From Acanthaster planci (taxonomy: Eukaryota > Echinodermata > Asteroidea > Valvatida > Acanthasteridae), in NCBI RefSeq assembly GCF_001949145.1, contig NW_019091361.1:1778866-1838865 (forward strand): a DNA stretch of 60,000 nt, written 5' to 3'. The stretch's first letter is position 1, and each line of letters opens with the position of its first letter. A model generated the notes under the pieces. The model did no database searches and was not told the DNA's origin. It worked only from the letters and a program-made list of their open reading frames with translations. A program made the position numbers and the translations under genes. This document shows positions 50,857 to 60,000 of this stretch, piece after piece.

Positions 50857-51206
50857 TTAAGTTCGATTACAAATGGTCGACTGAATAGTCTGAACTATCC
50901 TCCGTTTAGGCGGTGTTAGTCGAAATATAGTTACCTGTATAGTCGTCGGTCGAACTTGGCCTATGATGTAAACATACAGTGTACTTTACAGTTTTCTACA
51001 CTTCCAAAAAAGTCAAAAGCCGTTGCAAGATTCAAGTCTGATTCCAAATGGTCGACTGAATAGTCCAAACCATCCTGCGTTTGGGCGGTACTAGTCAAAT
51101 TATAGTTAGCGATATAGTCGTCGATCGAACTTGTCCTATGATAAATTACTAATTTACTTTACTATTTTTTTTTACACTTCCAAAAAAAATCAGCTGTTGC
51201 AAGATT
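50857..51206. repeat. Tandem pair of ~175-bp units containing a hairpin
   Basis: Copy 1 runs 50857-51032 and copy 2 51032-51206, with period 174-175. Shared blocks include aaatggtcgactgaatagtc, a cgtttrggcggt core, tatagtcgtcg.tcgaact, cctatgat and ttgcaagatt. Within each copy the ends gttcga/tcgaac and the inner blocks form an imperfect inverted repeat around a CCtCC/GGcGG stem. The unit therefore looks like a small hairpin transposable element duplicated in tandem. Confidence 0.75.
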
Positions 51207-52135
51207 ATGTATACCATATTGATATCAAGGTCGCTGTCTCCCTTATCAGTTGCATTTTGTAATGTTTCATAAGAGTTTCAGGCTTTAAACTTCTGCTTTA
51301 GTGTCGAGGCCTCTACTTGTCAAAATTTGTTTATCCTAAACTGCTTAAATGTCGCTTTCCCAAAAGAATAAAACCTACATGTATACACATTCCGATTTTG
51401 AACTGTTTATGCAACGGGGAAACTGCAGGTGTGTTTCGGCAATAAAATGTGTCCAACCAGGGTAGTCACATCAGTGCGGTCCGTCACTTTGATAGGACGT
51501 CGCCCTTCAAGCCCTACCAAACGTAAAATATATTATTCTGCAGTAACAACGTTTATGGCTTTGTTATTTTGTGAAAAGTGGGATTCGCTTGTATAAATAT
51601 GGCTGGGTTGTGGTAACTCGATGTGAAAACAGACCGAAGTTATTTTTTTAGTATTTTACATTAAATTTTGCTTTGTTCTTTTGTTTGCTTTTCATTGCCT
51701 GGATCACACCAGGTACCGCCAACGCGATATATAATGCTTGATTGTGTCAGTCAAGTCTTGTAAAATAAAGATGAAATCATACAGTAAAACTTTATGCAAA
51801 TAATTTGTGTTATTAAATGAACCCGTGACGGAAAACAGTATAATCAGGATATCACAGTTTTGTGCAGTGAAACTCGAAGGACATAAAACACCAAATAACA
51901 GACGGTTTGTCTGATTTCTTTTGACAGTCATGTTGACATTTTAGAAAATGTGACATATTCTTGTCTAATTCCCAGAGAGTTTTAATAATCACATCTTAAT
52001 TTAACATTAACTATGAGAAAATAATGTACTGGGCAAAGTGCCCAAAAGGTTTACCTCTTTTTATCACTTTGTAAGATGAACATGTTCCTCTGTGTTCAAA
52101 AGATTGTAGAATTATATTGAAACTTACAAACTCAC
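51207..52135. other. Gene-free stretch
   Basis: AT-rich DNA. A 75-codon minus-strand frame at 51704-51931 has no recognisable motif. Nothing else is seen. Confidence 0.35.
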
Positions 52136-52321
52136 TTAGAATACAGGAAATTCACAATAGTGCGCCCCGAAGAGTCTGCAACGCCTTGACCAATCACAAC
52201 GCGCGAAATTTGTCAACCCTTTCCAAACGTGCATTGGGTCGACAGATTTTGCGCAATGTAATTGGCCAACGCGTTGCGAACTCTTAGTGGCGCACTTTTG
52301 GGAATCGCTCGTATTTAAAAT
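52136..52321. mobile_element. CpG-rich foldback element, ~85-bp arms
   Basis: The segment from agtgcgcc (52159) to ggcgcact (52296) is an imperfect palindrome whose arms agree at roughly four fifths of positions. Weaker pairing extends outward to about 52136 and 52321. Each arm holds a CCAAT-type box (ccaat on the left, attgg on the right) next to a GCGC-containing, E2F-like word. The element therefore carries two divergent promoter-like half-sites. A 66-codon minus-strand frame inside it is a by-product. Confidence 0.75.
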
Positions 52322-52813
52322 CAGCAATCTGTACACTACGTTTAATTATTTGTTGTGTAAAATCGAGGATTTCAAAAGATGATCAGTATTCAGGCGTAGA
52401 GCAAAATTCAAACACGAACATAAACGCGAACATTGAAATGATTAAACCCTGACTGGTGTATCTATTTATTTATGTTATATCTTCTGATATTAAAATTGTG
52501 ACAAAGTGAACTTGGGATGGCTGGGAAAAACCATAAGTATAAAACTGTCATCAAAAGGATGTGGTCAAGCAGACCCGTGTGCATATGAAAAAGTAAACAA
52601 ATATTAATAATTGAAACGTATATAAAATGTTTTTTATATAAACAATATCGTGATCGATACACGAAAGAGAAAAAACTCCAACACGCAGTGTATAAAAATT
52701 GTTTCAAATCACATTTTGCGAAGACACTAGCAAGCCAATCGGCAATCAAATTCAAGACAAGGCTGTACAAAGGCAGAAAATCAGATGTAGGCCTAGACAA
52801 AGAGCCTCACAAG

Positions 52814-52864
52814 CAGACCAAATCAGACAAAGTTCTCAGACAAAAATTAGACTCCTAAACAGAC
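52814..52864 (+). promoter_or_regulatory. Cluster of four CAGAC motifs
   Basis: CAGAC occurs at 52814, 52824, 52837 and 52860, with further AGAC words just upstream. CAGAC is the SMAD-binding half-site. The region reads as an irregular cagacaaa-like repeat, so low-complexity drift is an alternative explanation. Confidence 0.3.
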
Positions 52865-52910
52865 AAAAGGAAGCAATCCAAATATAATGGATATTTATTT
52901 CTCCAAAAAT

Positions 52911-52952
52911 AGCCCATTAATAATGGGCTGATGCCGTTTTAAGAACATCAGC
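52911..52952. repeat. Two adjacent hairpins
   Basis: AGCCCATTA-A-TAATGGGCT is a perfect 19-bp palindrome at 52911-52929. It overlaps GCTGATG/CATCAGC, which pairs around a 12-base loop at 52927-52952. Confidence 0.55.
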
Positions 52953-53218
52953 ATAAAAGCTATGGGACGGTGCATTGTTCTGCTTCAAGCTGTTTCGGAA
53001 GTACCATTAAACCCTCTTATATCCTGCTGTATTATTTTTTTTATTTTATCTTCATCGTCGAAGCTGTCAGTGAAGACTGTACAGTCTCCTGATGAAGTCA
53101 ATATATGAACCACGAGAAGTTTATTAGATGTTTGTGCTCAGAACGAGTTGTAATAAAAATCGGTTGTGCGTGCCACGCCCGAGGCAGCAATAATAACGTG
53201 GAGTGTAGCGTCTGCAGG

Positions 53219-53560
53219 TTGGTAATATGAAAAACTTCAACGAGAAACGTGCCAAGACTTCAAAGAGGTCATCCAGCCATATTTGCTGGGAATTTATACG
53301 TATTTTACCCGCCAGTCTTCAGCGCATGGGAATCTCGGTGGAATTCTGCAGTGAGTGCGTATGGGAAAGAGTATCCCGGGCCTGCAGTACAAATCAGAAA
53401 CGGTGTCGCAAGCACGGCCAGAGCGCTCAAGTGTGCTGTTTGTTTGAACGCGGTAGATCTTCATTTAAGTCCCGAATGCGACCTGTCACAAACCGATGTT
53501 GTTTTCGAATCTCTTCGCGAATCTAATCCATCAACTCGTGCATGTAGGGTAACCTAGCGT
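53219..53560 (+). other. Overlapping ~100-codon open frames, coding status unclear
   Basis: Two plus-strand frames are open at once. One starts with ATG at 53227 (99 codons). The other is open from about 53226 to a stop near 53558 (about 110 codons) but has only a GTG near its start. The second contains L-K-C-A-V-C-L-N and reads like ordinary protein sequence. The segment has an acceptor-like CAG at 53218 and a GTAACC donor-like site at 53550. The higher G+C here lengthens chance frames. No family is recognised. Confidence 0.15.
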
Positions 53561-53747
53561 GCGTGGGGTTGGTTTTATTGATTAAATCTAGTTCAGATTC
53601 CATTAATCGCTCGAGAATGTCGCAGGACTGTTTTTGCCTGAAGATGAACGTGAAGAGGCTGTCCTTGTGTTGATAAAAGAATCGAGTTTCATGTATGGGG
53701 TTTTTTATAATTATGTATTTACGTGTTAATATCAAAACAGCAATAAA

Positions 53748-53811
53748 GAAATGTAACGTGTTGGTAACTGTGTCATATTAATTTGACACAGTTTCCATCT
53801 TGTTACATTTT
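53748..53811. repeat. 64-bp hairpin, 28-bp arms and 8-base loop
   Basis: The left arm (53748-53775) and right arm (53784-53811) agree at about 22 of 28 positions. The ten bases next to the loop, AACTGTGTCA/TGACACAGTT, pair perfectly, and an outer aaatgtaac/gttacattt block also pairs. The size and geometry resemble a microRNA precursor, but a small MITE is equally likely. No known mature microRNA sequence is present. Confidence 0.65.
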
Positions 53812-54279
53812 AATTTGAGAGTATGAAAGATTGTGGTCTCAGATGTTACTGTTCTGCACGTCACTTTAACCAAAGAAGCTGGTTTACATCTGCTCTGGTA
53901 ATCATTGGAAATTGGTACTTATAAAATCAAATTTTCACCGGATTCCATTTCCTATGTTACTTTCTGTCATCGCTGAATGAGAACATAGAGCGAAATGGGT
54001 CTCGCCATAAACAGCCTTGGTTTTTTTCAGCGGACGAATTATGCATGTACGTGCATCTTACACCCGCGATAGTATCCAAAGTGTTGGTGAATTAAAGCCC
54101 CTCCGTTGCCTGGAGGGTGTCCTCCATACTGCATGCACATGCAGTTGCATTAGCTTTTAGTACACTTGCACTTAAGGTGGGTGCTTGTACATATCCAGTG
54201 GTGAAGTAACGCACGTGAGCCGATTGAAATTCTGATACTTTTGAAGGCGAGTTATGCGCCTCGGGGAAACTCAAGCCCC
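53812..54279. other. Gene-free stretch
   Basis: Nothing assignable. Short E-box and CpG words occur, with a minus-strand 60-codon frame at 54092-54274. Confidence 0.35.
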
Positions 54280-54380
54280 TGGCAGTGCCGTGTTAGTTAT
54301 TCCCGCCTCGGATTGGGGGAAAAAACGGCGGGAAAAAGCGTTGCCCCCGTGGCCGTTGTATTAGATTGGGGGCGTTTCCA
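54280..54380. promoter_or_regulatory. Promoter-like E2F / CCAAT / E2F cluster
   Basis: TTCCCGCC (54300-54307) and its exact inverse GGCGGGAA (54327-54334) are consensus E2F sites facing each other 19 bp apart. GATTGG, an inverted CCAAT box, lies between them at 54311-54316. A second gattggggg is at about 54364, next to ggcg. The stretch is CpG-rich. Paired E2F and NF-Y sites are the classic architecture of cell-cycle-type promoters. No TATA box is evident. A plus-strand gene to the right is the most economical partner. Confidence 0.45.
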
Positions 54381-54730
54381 CTAGTTGGTTGGCATAGAGC
54401 AAAAGAACATGCAGCTGCATTTACATTGTACGATACATCAGTGCCTTAGCTGTAGGCGTATCTGTTTGGCCGGAGTTTGTTTCTGCTGTTCTTGTTTTCG
54501 CATTCACGAGTTTTTTGTTTTTGTTCGGTGTTTTCGCTTTGTTCAGCCATTAACAATTACTGTGGTTCACGGTCTTAAATTCTGACACCTTGCTTTTCAG
54601 ATGCATGAAGATTAGGTGTAAAACTGTTTGAAACTGCCCGATGAAGACGAGGTACCATTCTGTTTCTTGGAAAGAGTCGTGAGTCGTTTTGCTGTTACTG
54701 TTGTATTTGGCTTATGCAGTACGATCGGTA

Positions 54731-54780
54731 GTTTTTTTGGGGGGGGGGTTTGCCAAAAAAAAAATTAAAAAAAAATAAAA
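54731..54780. repeat. Mixed homopolymer tract
   Basis: Consecutive runs of T, G (about 10), A (about 10) and A again. It is prone to replication slippage and sequencing error, so lengths here may be unreliable. Confidence 0.6.
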
Positions 54781-55760
54781 AGTTAAGCTGAATGAGGAAA
54801 AGTCTTTTGAACCAGAAGATGATTGCGAATGGTGTTTGTGTAAGACCAATGGTCGCGGTGTATGCTGTGCAGGTCGCGACAAAAAAAGTCTGACAACTTG
54901 CCCCTTCCCCTGGGATGCCCCTTCCTGTCTGATTAAGGTCCACGGATTCCTCAAGTTGATCAACAGCAAGTCAGGTCATCATTTTCACGGATGCACCACC
55001 TAAAGTTGAACAACCTCCCCGGCAGATGCGTAGTCTGTTTTCTTTAATAATGTAAATTTCTTCCCTTTTCCCGCAACTCGATCATCCCTGAGAGATGAGT
55101 TTGTCTGCAGAGAAACCACCACACCGCACATCGTCGGACATATAGCGGAAGGAAGGATAAGCTGAATATGTGAGCAAGCAAGCATATGGCACAGTCTTCC
55201 TCGTGCATTTTAAAGCTGATCCAGCTCCTTAGTTCGGGGAGTGGGATCAAATTTTATTTCTCGAGTTGGGTTCAAAATTTGGATGCAGGTTTACACGCTT
55301 TGGGCAGGAAAGGAAATGGATTCTTCCAAGCAAATTGTCTTCCCCTCATTATTTTTCAAAAAAGAAAAAGCGACACCCCCTCCTTTTAGGGGTGCTTCCG
55401 TTGCCAATTCCCTCTACCACGGATCCGCCAATGCATGCACGGTTCTTTGCTCACATCCCGAGGATGGACCGTGGGACAACATGATTCTGCTATGGGCTTG
55501 GTAGATAGTGCTGCCTTTTTAAAACAGTCGTCTTACAGAGCGGAAAAAGTCACCGTTCTTTCTATTTGCAAACGTAACTGAATTGTAATTTTTAAATGTA
55601 AAGTTGAAATGCAGAAGTGAATGTCAACGGTTCAGAGGTTGTGCAATCCTTTGGTCGTATTATCTGGGGATTTGTTCAGAGAAATCTCTCATGCCGAAGT
55701 AATTATCTACTACATAATCCATTGAACACGGAATTGCAAAACGATGCAGTTGTTTTCCAG

Positions 55761-55815
55761 ACATGGTGACAGATTTAGAAATCTTCCGTCTCACGTCGAC
55801 TACAGCTGAAAATCA
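55761..55815 (+). other. Possible first coding exon
   Basis: An acceptor (cagttgttttccag) ends at 55760 and a consensus GTAAGT donor starts at 55816. The only long open frame starts at ATG 55763, in good context (G at -3, G at +4). It reads 17 codons with a balanced composition (M-V-T-D-L-E-I-F-R-L) and leaves two bases. It lies about 1.4 kb downstream of the E2F/CCAAT cluster. The outgoing phase fits both the candidate exon at 58098 and the acceptor at 59979. No protein family is recognised, and the peptide is too short to be decisive. Confidence 0.3.
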
Positions 55816-55899
55816 GTAAGTTGAAACCGTTGCTTTCTAAAATTCAAATTCGTATTCACCTCTAGGTCAACATTTTCTTGCACTTACAAGGTGCTCGAT

Positions 55900-56240
55900 A
55901 TTCCTAGGCCAGCCAGTCTGACACTCGGCAGAAATACCTCTCCGGCGGGTACCCTGCTGACAGCAGTACCTGCGTGCGGGACATCCGTCGGCTTTTTGCG
56001 CAAGCTGTTAACCTAGGCGCGCGTGTGAAGATCTGTGCAATTCATCATGAAGTCAAGGGCGCCGTTTATAGCACTCGCTGACAAGTTGGGCGGTGTAGAA
56101 AACGTGTCGAAGGGTCGGCGTCTGCTTTGCACTACAAATTGGCGTCTTCAACTTTGTTGACGGCTCTATGGTGTCTGGAGGCCAGGGTCAGGGCTCAGCG
56201 GCTGAGCGCCATCTTCGTTTTATGGGGTGGGATTAAAGGG
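55900..56240. promoter_or_regulatory. CpG-dense segment with YY1-like site and palindrome
   Basis: CpG is among the densest in the window. GCTCAGC-G-GCTGAGC is a perfect 15-bp palindrome at 56203-56217. It overlaps GCGCCATCTT (56216-56225), close to the YY1 consensus that often sits at transcription starts. An ATG frame of 37 codons (56047-56160) lies within it. This could be a second start region or a first-intron regulatory element. Confidence 0.3.
56047..56160 (+). CDS. Small open frame, 37 codons, hypothetical
   Basis: It starts with ATG at 56047 (A at -3) and stops at TGA 56158-56160. The predicted peptide begins M-K-S-R-A-P-F-I-A-L-A-D-K-L-G-G. It is too short to evaluate, has no recognised domain and sits in CpG-dense DNA where stops are rarer. 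It may be noise or an upstream open frame. Confidence 0.1.
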   Translation: MKSRAPFIALADKLGGVENVSKGRRLLCTTNWRLQLC

Positions 56241-58097
56241 GTGGTTTGCTGAGAAAATGGTTGCGTCTCCTTTTTCATTTCATCCTCCAGAGCTTTCATT
56301 TTCTTGGTCTTCTACTCATCAATAGTTTCTGTAAGCACGTATTGTACGTTGATACCTTTTCGTTTTACTGTGTAGTCTTGTAATCCTTGAGACAAAAGGT
56401 AGATTTGTCGATGGGTGTGGTACATTATCTAAGTGAATTTCAAGTTGTGCTGTTTGGGGAAGCTGTGGATTGCAGAACTCGGTAGCAGTCAAAGAATTCT
56501 ACAAAGTCAAGACAATTCGGAATGCAATTCCTTCCTCCCGACTACAACCATGCTTACCTCTCTTGTTACAGTGCCCCAGCTAGACTGAAGGCTTTACAAC
56601 TGTACACAAAAACCTGTTGCCAGAAGTGTAAGATTCATATCATTGACGCCTTGTGTGCTAGTATAGCAATACCTTGTGGCTTTATTGGTGGTTGGCACAA
56701 GCCCCCGTTGTATAATTGGTACAAATTCCGTAATTGCTGTCAATCAGGTTTCAAATTTGCACTGAGCTATCCTGTATCCCGGCATCATTGCAATCTACAT
56801 ATATTCATTCAGCATGGATGTAAATTGTGAAATTCTATCCTTGTTGCAACGCGCATGCATGGCGTGACGGGTCAGTGTCAGTGTTTGAGATGTTAGCACC
56901 ATATGAAAAAAACCTGTGCTTCGTAAAATAATGCAGACTTTCCATTTCAAGTCTGATATCCATAGTCTGTAGGCACGCGTTATGGAATTGCAGTTTGGAT
57001 TTGTGGGAGTGGGCCGTGTATACGCCATGCAACCCTCGTGTTGGGACCGACTTTCCGTTCATATCACTAACACCTTTTCCAATGGGTTCTGGCAGCCGAG
57101 GTCAGCGTGATTTACTCACCAGAAATCCAAATGATGTAGTTTACAAGTCGCGCCTTGTAGCTACATGTGTTTTGGGCATTACCAAGTGCCACGGCATTTG
57201 CGCGGAAAAGTTCAAGATACACGTGGCGTATAGTTGCCCAGACCCGCCGTGCTGTGTAATAAATGATTCCTAAAATGATATCAGTGTGAGAACGATAAAC
57301 AGATTTGATTTTTTTCTAAGAAATTGGCAAAGGCTGACGGTGTTTCCACTTAAGGCGAAAGCCTTCCAAATTGAATCATGCTTTCACTGGAAATCCAGCA
57401 TTTGATGTAACAGATTTAATTTAAATGTAACATTCAAACCACAGCACTGCCCTTCTGATATGCCTTTTTTGTACAAGTTGGAAGGTTCCTTTACTTATGC
57501 AAATTTGTTCAGTGTTTGGAACACAAAGTGACAAGCAATTTACAAAAATGGACAAACACTCGCACTGAAATTTATGCGAACGTGCTTCAACTCGGCTACA
57601 GCATTAGCGTTGGTTATGAAGATTAATCAAATTTATGCCGTCCATTTATATGCTGCCCGAAACAAATCACTCGTTTATGGGCCGCTTGATTGTCCATACC
57701 CGCACAGGTGACAGTCCTCTAAATGGGCTTTTATTCATTTAACGATGCCTCATTCTAGTCAACGTTATCATGACATCAGGCGAGGTGATATTAAAACACC
57801 TTATGTTTATGGTTGTTTACCGGTTGCCCAGACATTCACAGAGCCATTAACCTCGATCTCAGGGTGCGTGACGTCAATAAATAGCTCTTTCCCGTTCCCG
57901 TTCTTCACCCTTGTATTTCACACTTTCTTTATTGTTCACAGAGTGCTCACACTTTATCTGTGTGAATATTGTTAACGGATGAGTGAATCATTATGGTGAT
58001 GTGTTTGAAATTTGGCCTACGGCCGTATGATCGCTTGTGTTAAGGTTTGATTTATTTACGGGCCAAAGCTTTGAACGCGTTTATCTTTCAATTTTAG
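56241..58097. other. Gene-free stretch
   Basis: No supported gene. Frames at 56522-56830, 56995-57273 and 57745-57975 lack motifs and splice support. An octamer ATGCAAAT occurs at 57497-57504, but this word recurs several times in the window by chance. Confidence 0.35.
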
Positions 58098-58145
58098 CGA
58101 CCAAGTTCATAATCAAGGAACTTGTTTATTATCACCTTTTCAATA
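58098..58145 (+). other. Possible 48-nt exon
   Basis: The acceptor tttatctttcaattttag ends at 58097 and a GTAAGT donor starts at 58146. Two frames are open. The one starting after one base matches the outgoing phase of the 55761-55815 candidate and reads 15 codons before leaving two bases. Joining it to the acceptor at 59979 in that phase would create a stop. The two downstream candidates are therefore mutually exclusive in that frame, or one is false. Confidence 0.2.
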
Positions 58146-59979
58146 GTAAGTCATCCCTTTACCAAATGTGGGCAGTATTGTGAGAAAAATTCCCTCAAAA
58201 TGGCCGCCTACAAAATCAGTGTATAACGCATCATCATTGGGGGCGTTCATTTGTATTTATTTTCCACTTATGCAGATGTTCAAAGCCCCGTCTTGTGCTT
58301 CTGCTTGGTGAAATACTGGACATCAACAGGGGAGGACGGGGACTGTGAAAGAGACGCTCCAGATTGTCGAGAAAAGAAATATCATTTCTCTCAATATTAT
58401 ACCCGTGGTATTTACTGGGCGAACTCCCATAAAACACGGTGCCAAGGGTTCATACCGACGCGCGGTCTACATCCACTTTACACGTGTTTTACGACTTTTA
58501 TCACCAGGGTTTACAATGCGGAACTTCTCAATTTATGATACCCTGTGGCCGGTGTATAAGGTTTATTATACACGAGCGTTTGACACTGCGATGTTCAAAG
58601 CTAGCGTGGTGTCGAACGTTTTATTTGTGACCCCAAAATGGATGGTTTGGTTTAATACGGAGAATAGCCATGCATGATGGACGTAATAAAGGTTTCTAAT
58701 CTTAGTTAGGACTTATTTGTTTATGTAAAAACAATAATAAAGCCACCGTCGTAAACGCTTTATGTACACGACAGGGTGATTGGTATTTTCTGGCAGCATT
58801 TCTTCAAATGGCTAATCCGCTCTGTGTGGATAAAACATGGGCCAAGTCAAGCATGGTCCAATGTCAGTTGTAATATCTCGATAATTTCTTTGTGTACGGC
58901 CTTTAGCCTCTAACATTTTTAGCTCTTGCATTTCACTACTCCATTTTTGTCCACGTTTTATCGTGGGTAATGGTCTATATTTCCGACTTTCGTACATCAT
59001 CTATTGCACTGTCTAAGCATTCACGTTAAAATATTAAACTGAATATCCAGCATTGGGGTTCTCATTTAGTGATCGGGCGATTCATTTTGGTCTAACTTGA
59101 TCGGTTTCCTATGAACAAAAGCTTTATCAACGAAATGCCTTGAAGTGGTAGACTTTGTGTGGTGCTGCAAAATTACTAATCCCGTGTAGATTGCAATCAA
59201 AACGTTGTTCGCGGCTATTAAAATGTGTTGAAGATGCTGTGTTACAGCGCACCGATTTTATCACCGCGCCTTCTGTGAATAATTCCATCTGTGAGCTAGC
59301 TTACAATCAAACCAGCACCCCGAAATACCTCATCACAGTCATTATCCCCTTTTGGCAGGCTTATCCGTCAACAATGTAGCTCTGTGGATTCCCTTCCCCA
59401 TCGTAATCCCATCTTATTAAATTGCCTGACACGCGTTAATCCCATCCCCACCCGGTTTGGCCCTGCAACGTGTTGACATCTTAAAGGGAAACCAGGGGGC
59501 TCAAATCAATGTTTGTCCGGACCGCACTGGCTTCATATATGTTTTTGGTCAGTTTGCTGAATTCACAAGGAGGTTGAAACAAGGGTTTAAACGAATGATG
59601 TTCATTTAGACTTTGTTAATGGGAACCGCACTTGCGCTGCACTGACTTGAAACCCAAAGCGATTCATCGTAACTACAAGGCCAGTAGAGCCACTACAAAT
59701 TACAATGCATGTACATTTTGTTATTTTAAGTTATGTTTTTGAAAAAAGAAAAACAAATGAAAATTCTGTTTATCATTGTAGTACCCATTCGTATTGTTTA
59801 AAAATGTGTCTTTCAATCCAGCTCATCACTAAAGTTCGTAGGAACTGCAGAAAATGAGAAACGTATTTGGAGGAGAGCATTCTGTCAGTAGACCGTAAGC
59901 CCAAGGCAAAACGTCAACTGAAAATTTCACTCAGGTTTTGGGTTTTTTCCAAGTCTAATTGTCCTGTACTTCGTTTCAG
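58146..59979. other. Gene-free stretch
   Basis: Overlapping plus-strand frames at 58251-58677 have no motif. Nothing else is assignable up to the acceptor-like site at the window end. Confidence 0.35.
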
Positions 59980-60000
59980 ACATAAGCGCTCTACGTTTTC
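59980..60000 (+). other. Possible exon start at the window edge
   Basis: The acceptor-like tract (gtcctgtacttcgtttcag) ends at 59979. The 21 bases that follow are open in the phase left by the 55761-55815 candidate, encoding H-K-R-S-T-F after the split codon. The exon is cut by the window edge, so it cannot be tested here. Confidence 0.2.

Larger units (their letters stand above)
37200..60000. other. CpG-normal block (likely unmethylated intergenic or 5' regulatory DNA)
   Basis: CpG frequency rises to about 27 per kb at 37201-37800, 52 per kb at 45001-45600 and 38 per kb at 57001-57600. It stays high to the end of the window. The palindrome GTACATGTAC, repeated in the left block, was not seen here. 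The change happens over roughly 1 kb around 37.2-38.5 kb. I infer escape from germline methylation, as expected outside transcribed gene bodies or around promoters. Apart from the elements listed separately I see no assignable gene in it. Confidence 0.6.

Noticed and set aside
56895-56910. miR-29-like TAGCACCAT with partial downstream match
   Set aside because: No complementary arm within 60 bases on either side.

Overview
The window is eukaryotic and almost entirely non-coding. Nothing in it resembles compact prokaryotic or viral coding sequence. The longest open frames (about 100-148 codons, several using GTG-type starts) are about as numerous as chance predicts for this base composition, and I could assign none to a known protein family. 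No rRNA, tRNA, CRISPR array, retroelement polymerase or transposase gene was found. The composition (roughly 40% G+C), long gene-free DNA, few microsatellites, frequent GTAGGCCTAC-like and GTACATGTAC words, and many small foldback elements fit an invertebrate deuterostome, perhaps an echinoderm or amphioxus. That assignment is an impression from sequence style, not a proof.

The window falls into two compartments. From base 1 to about 37.2 kb, CpG is strongly depleted (sampled 600-bp blocks: about 5-20 CpG per kb). This block also carries at least nine copies of the palindrome GTACATGTAC. From about 37.2-38.5 kb to the end, CpG is close to its expected frequency (sampled blocks: about 27-52 per kb) and I saw no copy of that palindrome. 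In invertebrates with mosaic methylation this pattern usually separates a methylated transcribed gene body (left) from unmethylated intergenic or regulatory DNA (right). Four CpG-containing pockets inside the left block (19.48-19.65, 26.27-26.60, 29.49-29.93 and 35.73-35.95 kb) and one at the boundary (37.14-37.40 kb) are the best candidates for conserved regulatory DNA there.

The clearest objects are small foldback or MITE-like repeats. They include a 357-bp element with 90-bp arms differing at only 4 positions (17186-17542), a 150-bp near-continuous hairpin with a related solo arm 330 bp upstream (28659-28808 and 28258-28328), and a 320-bp element with 48-bp arms (49341-49660). A 186-bp CpG-rich foldback (52136-52321), a 64-bp hairpin (53748-53811), two hAT-like elements (25538-25869 and 43044-43232) and a 175-bp tandem pair (50857-51206) complete the set.

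Possible genes are only hinted at. A few short plus-strand frames lie between good splice signals (3562-3612, 16034-16150, 55761-55815, 58098-58145), and some are phase-compatible. The most interesting is at the right: an E2F/CCAAT/E2F promoter-like cluster at 54300-54334, then an exon-like segment at 55761-55815 with an ATG in good context, then a splice-acceptor-like site at 59979 whose phase would continue the frame off the window. These remain hypotheses, because similar exon-like segments are expected by chance in 60 kb.
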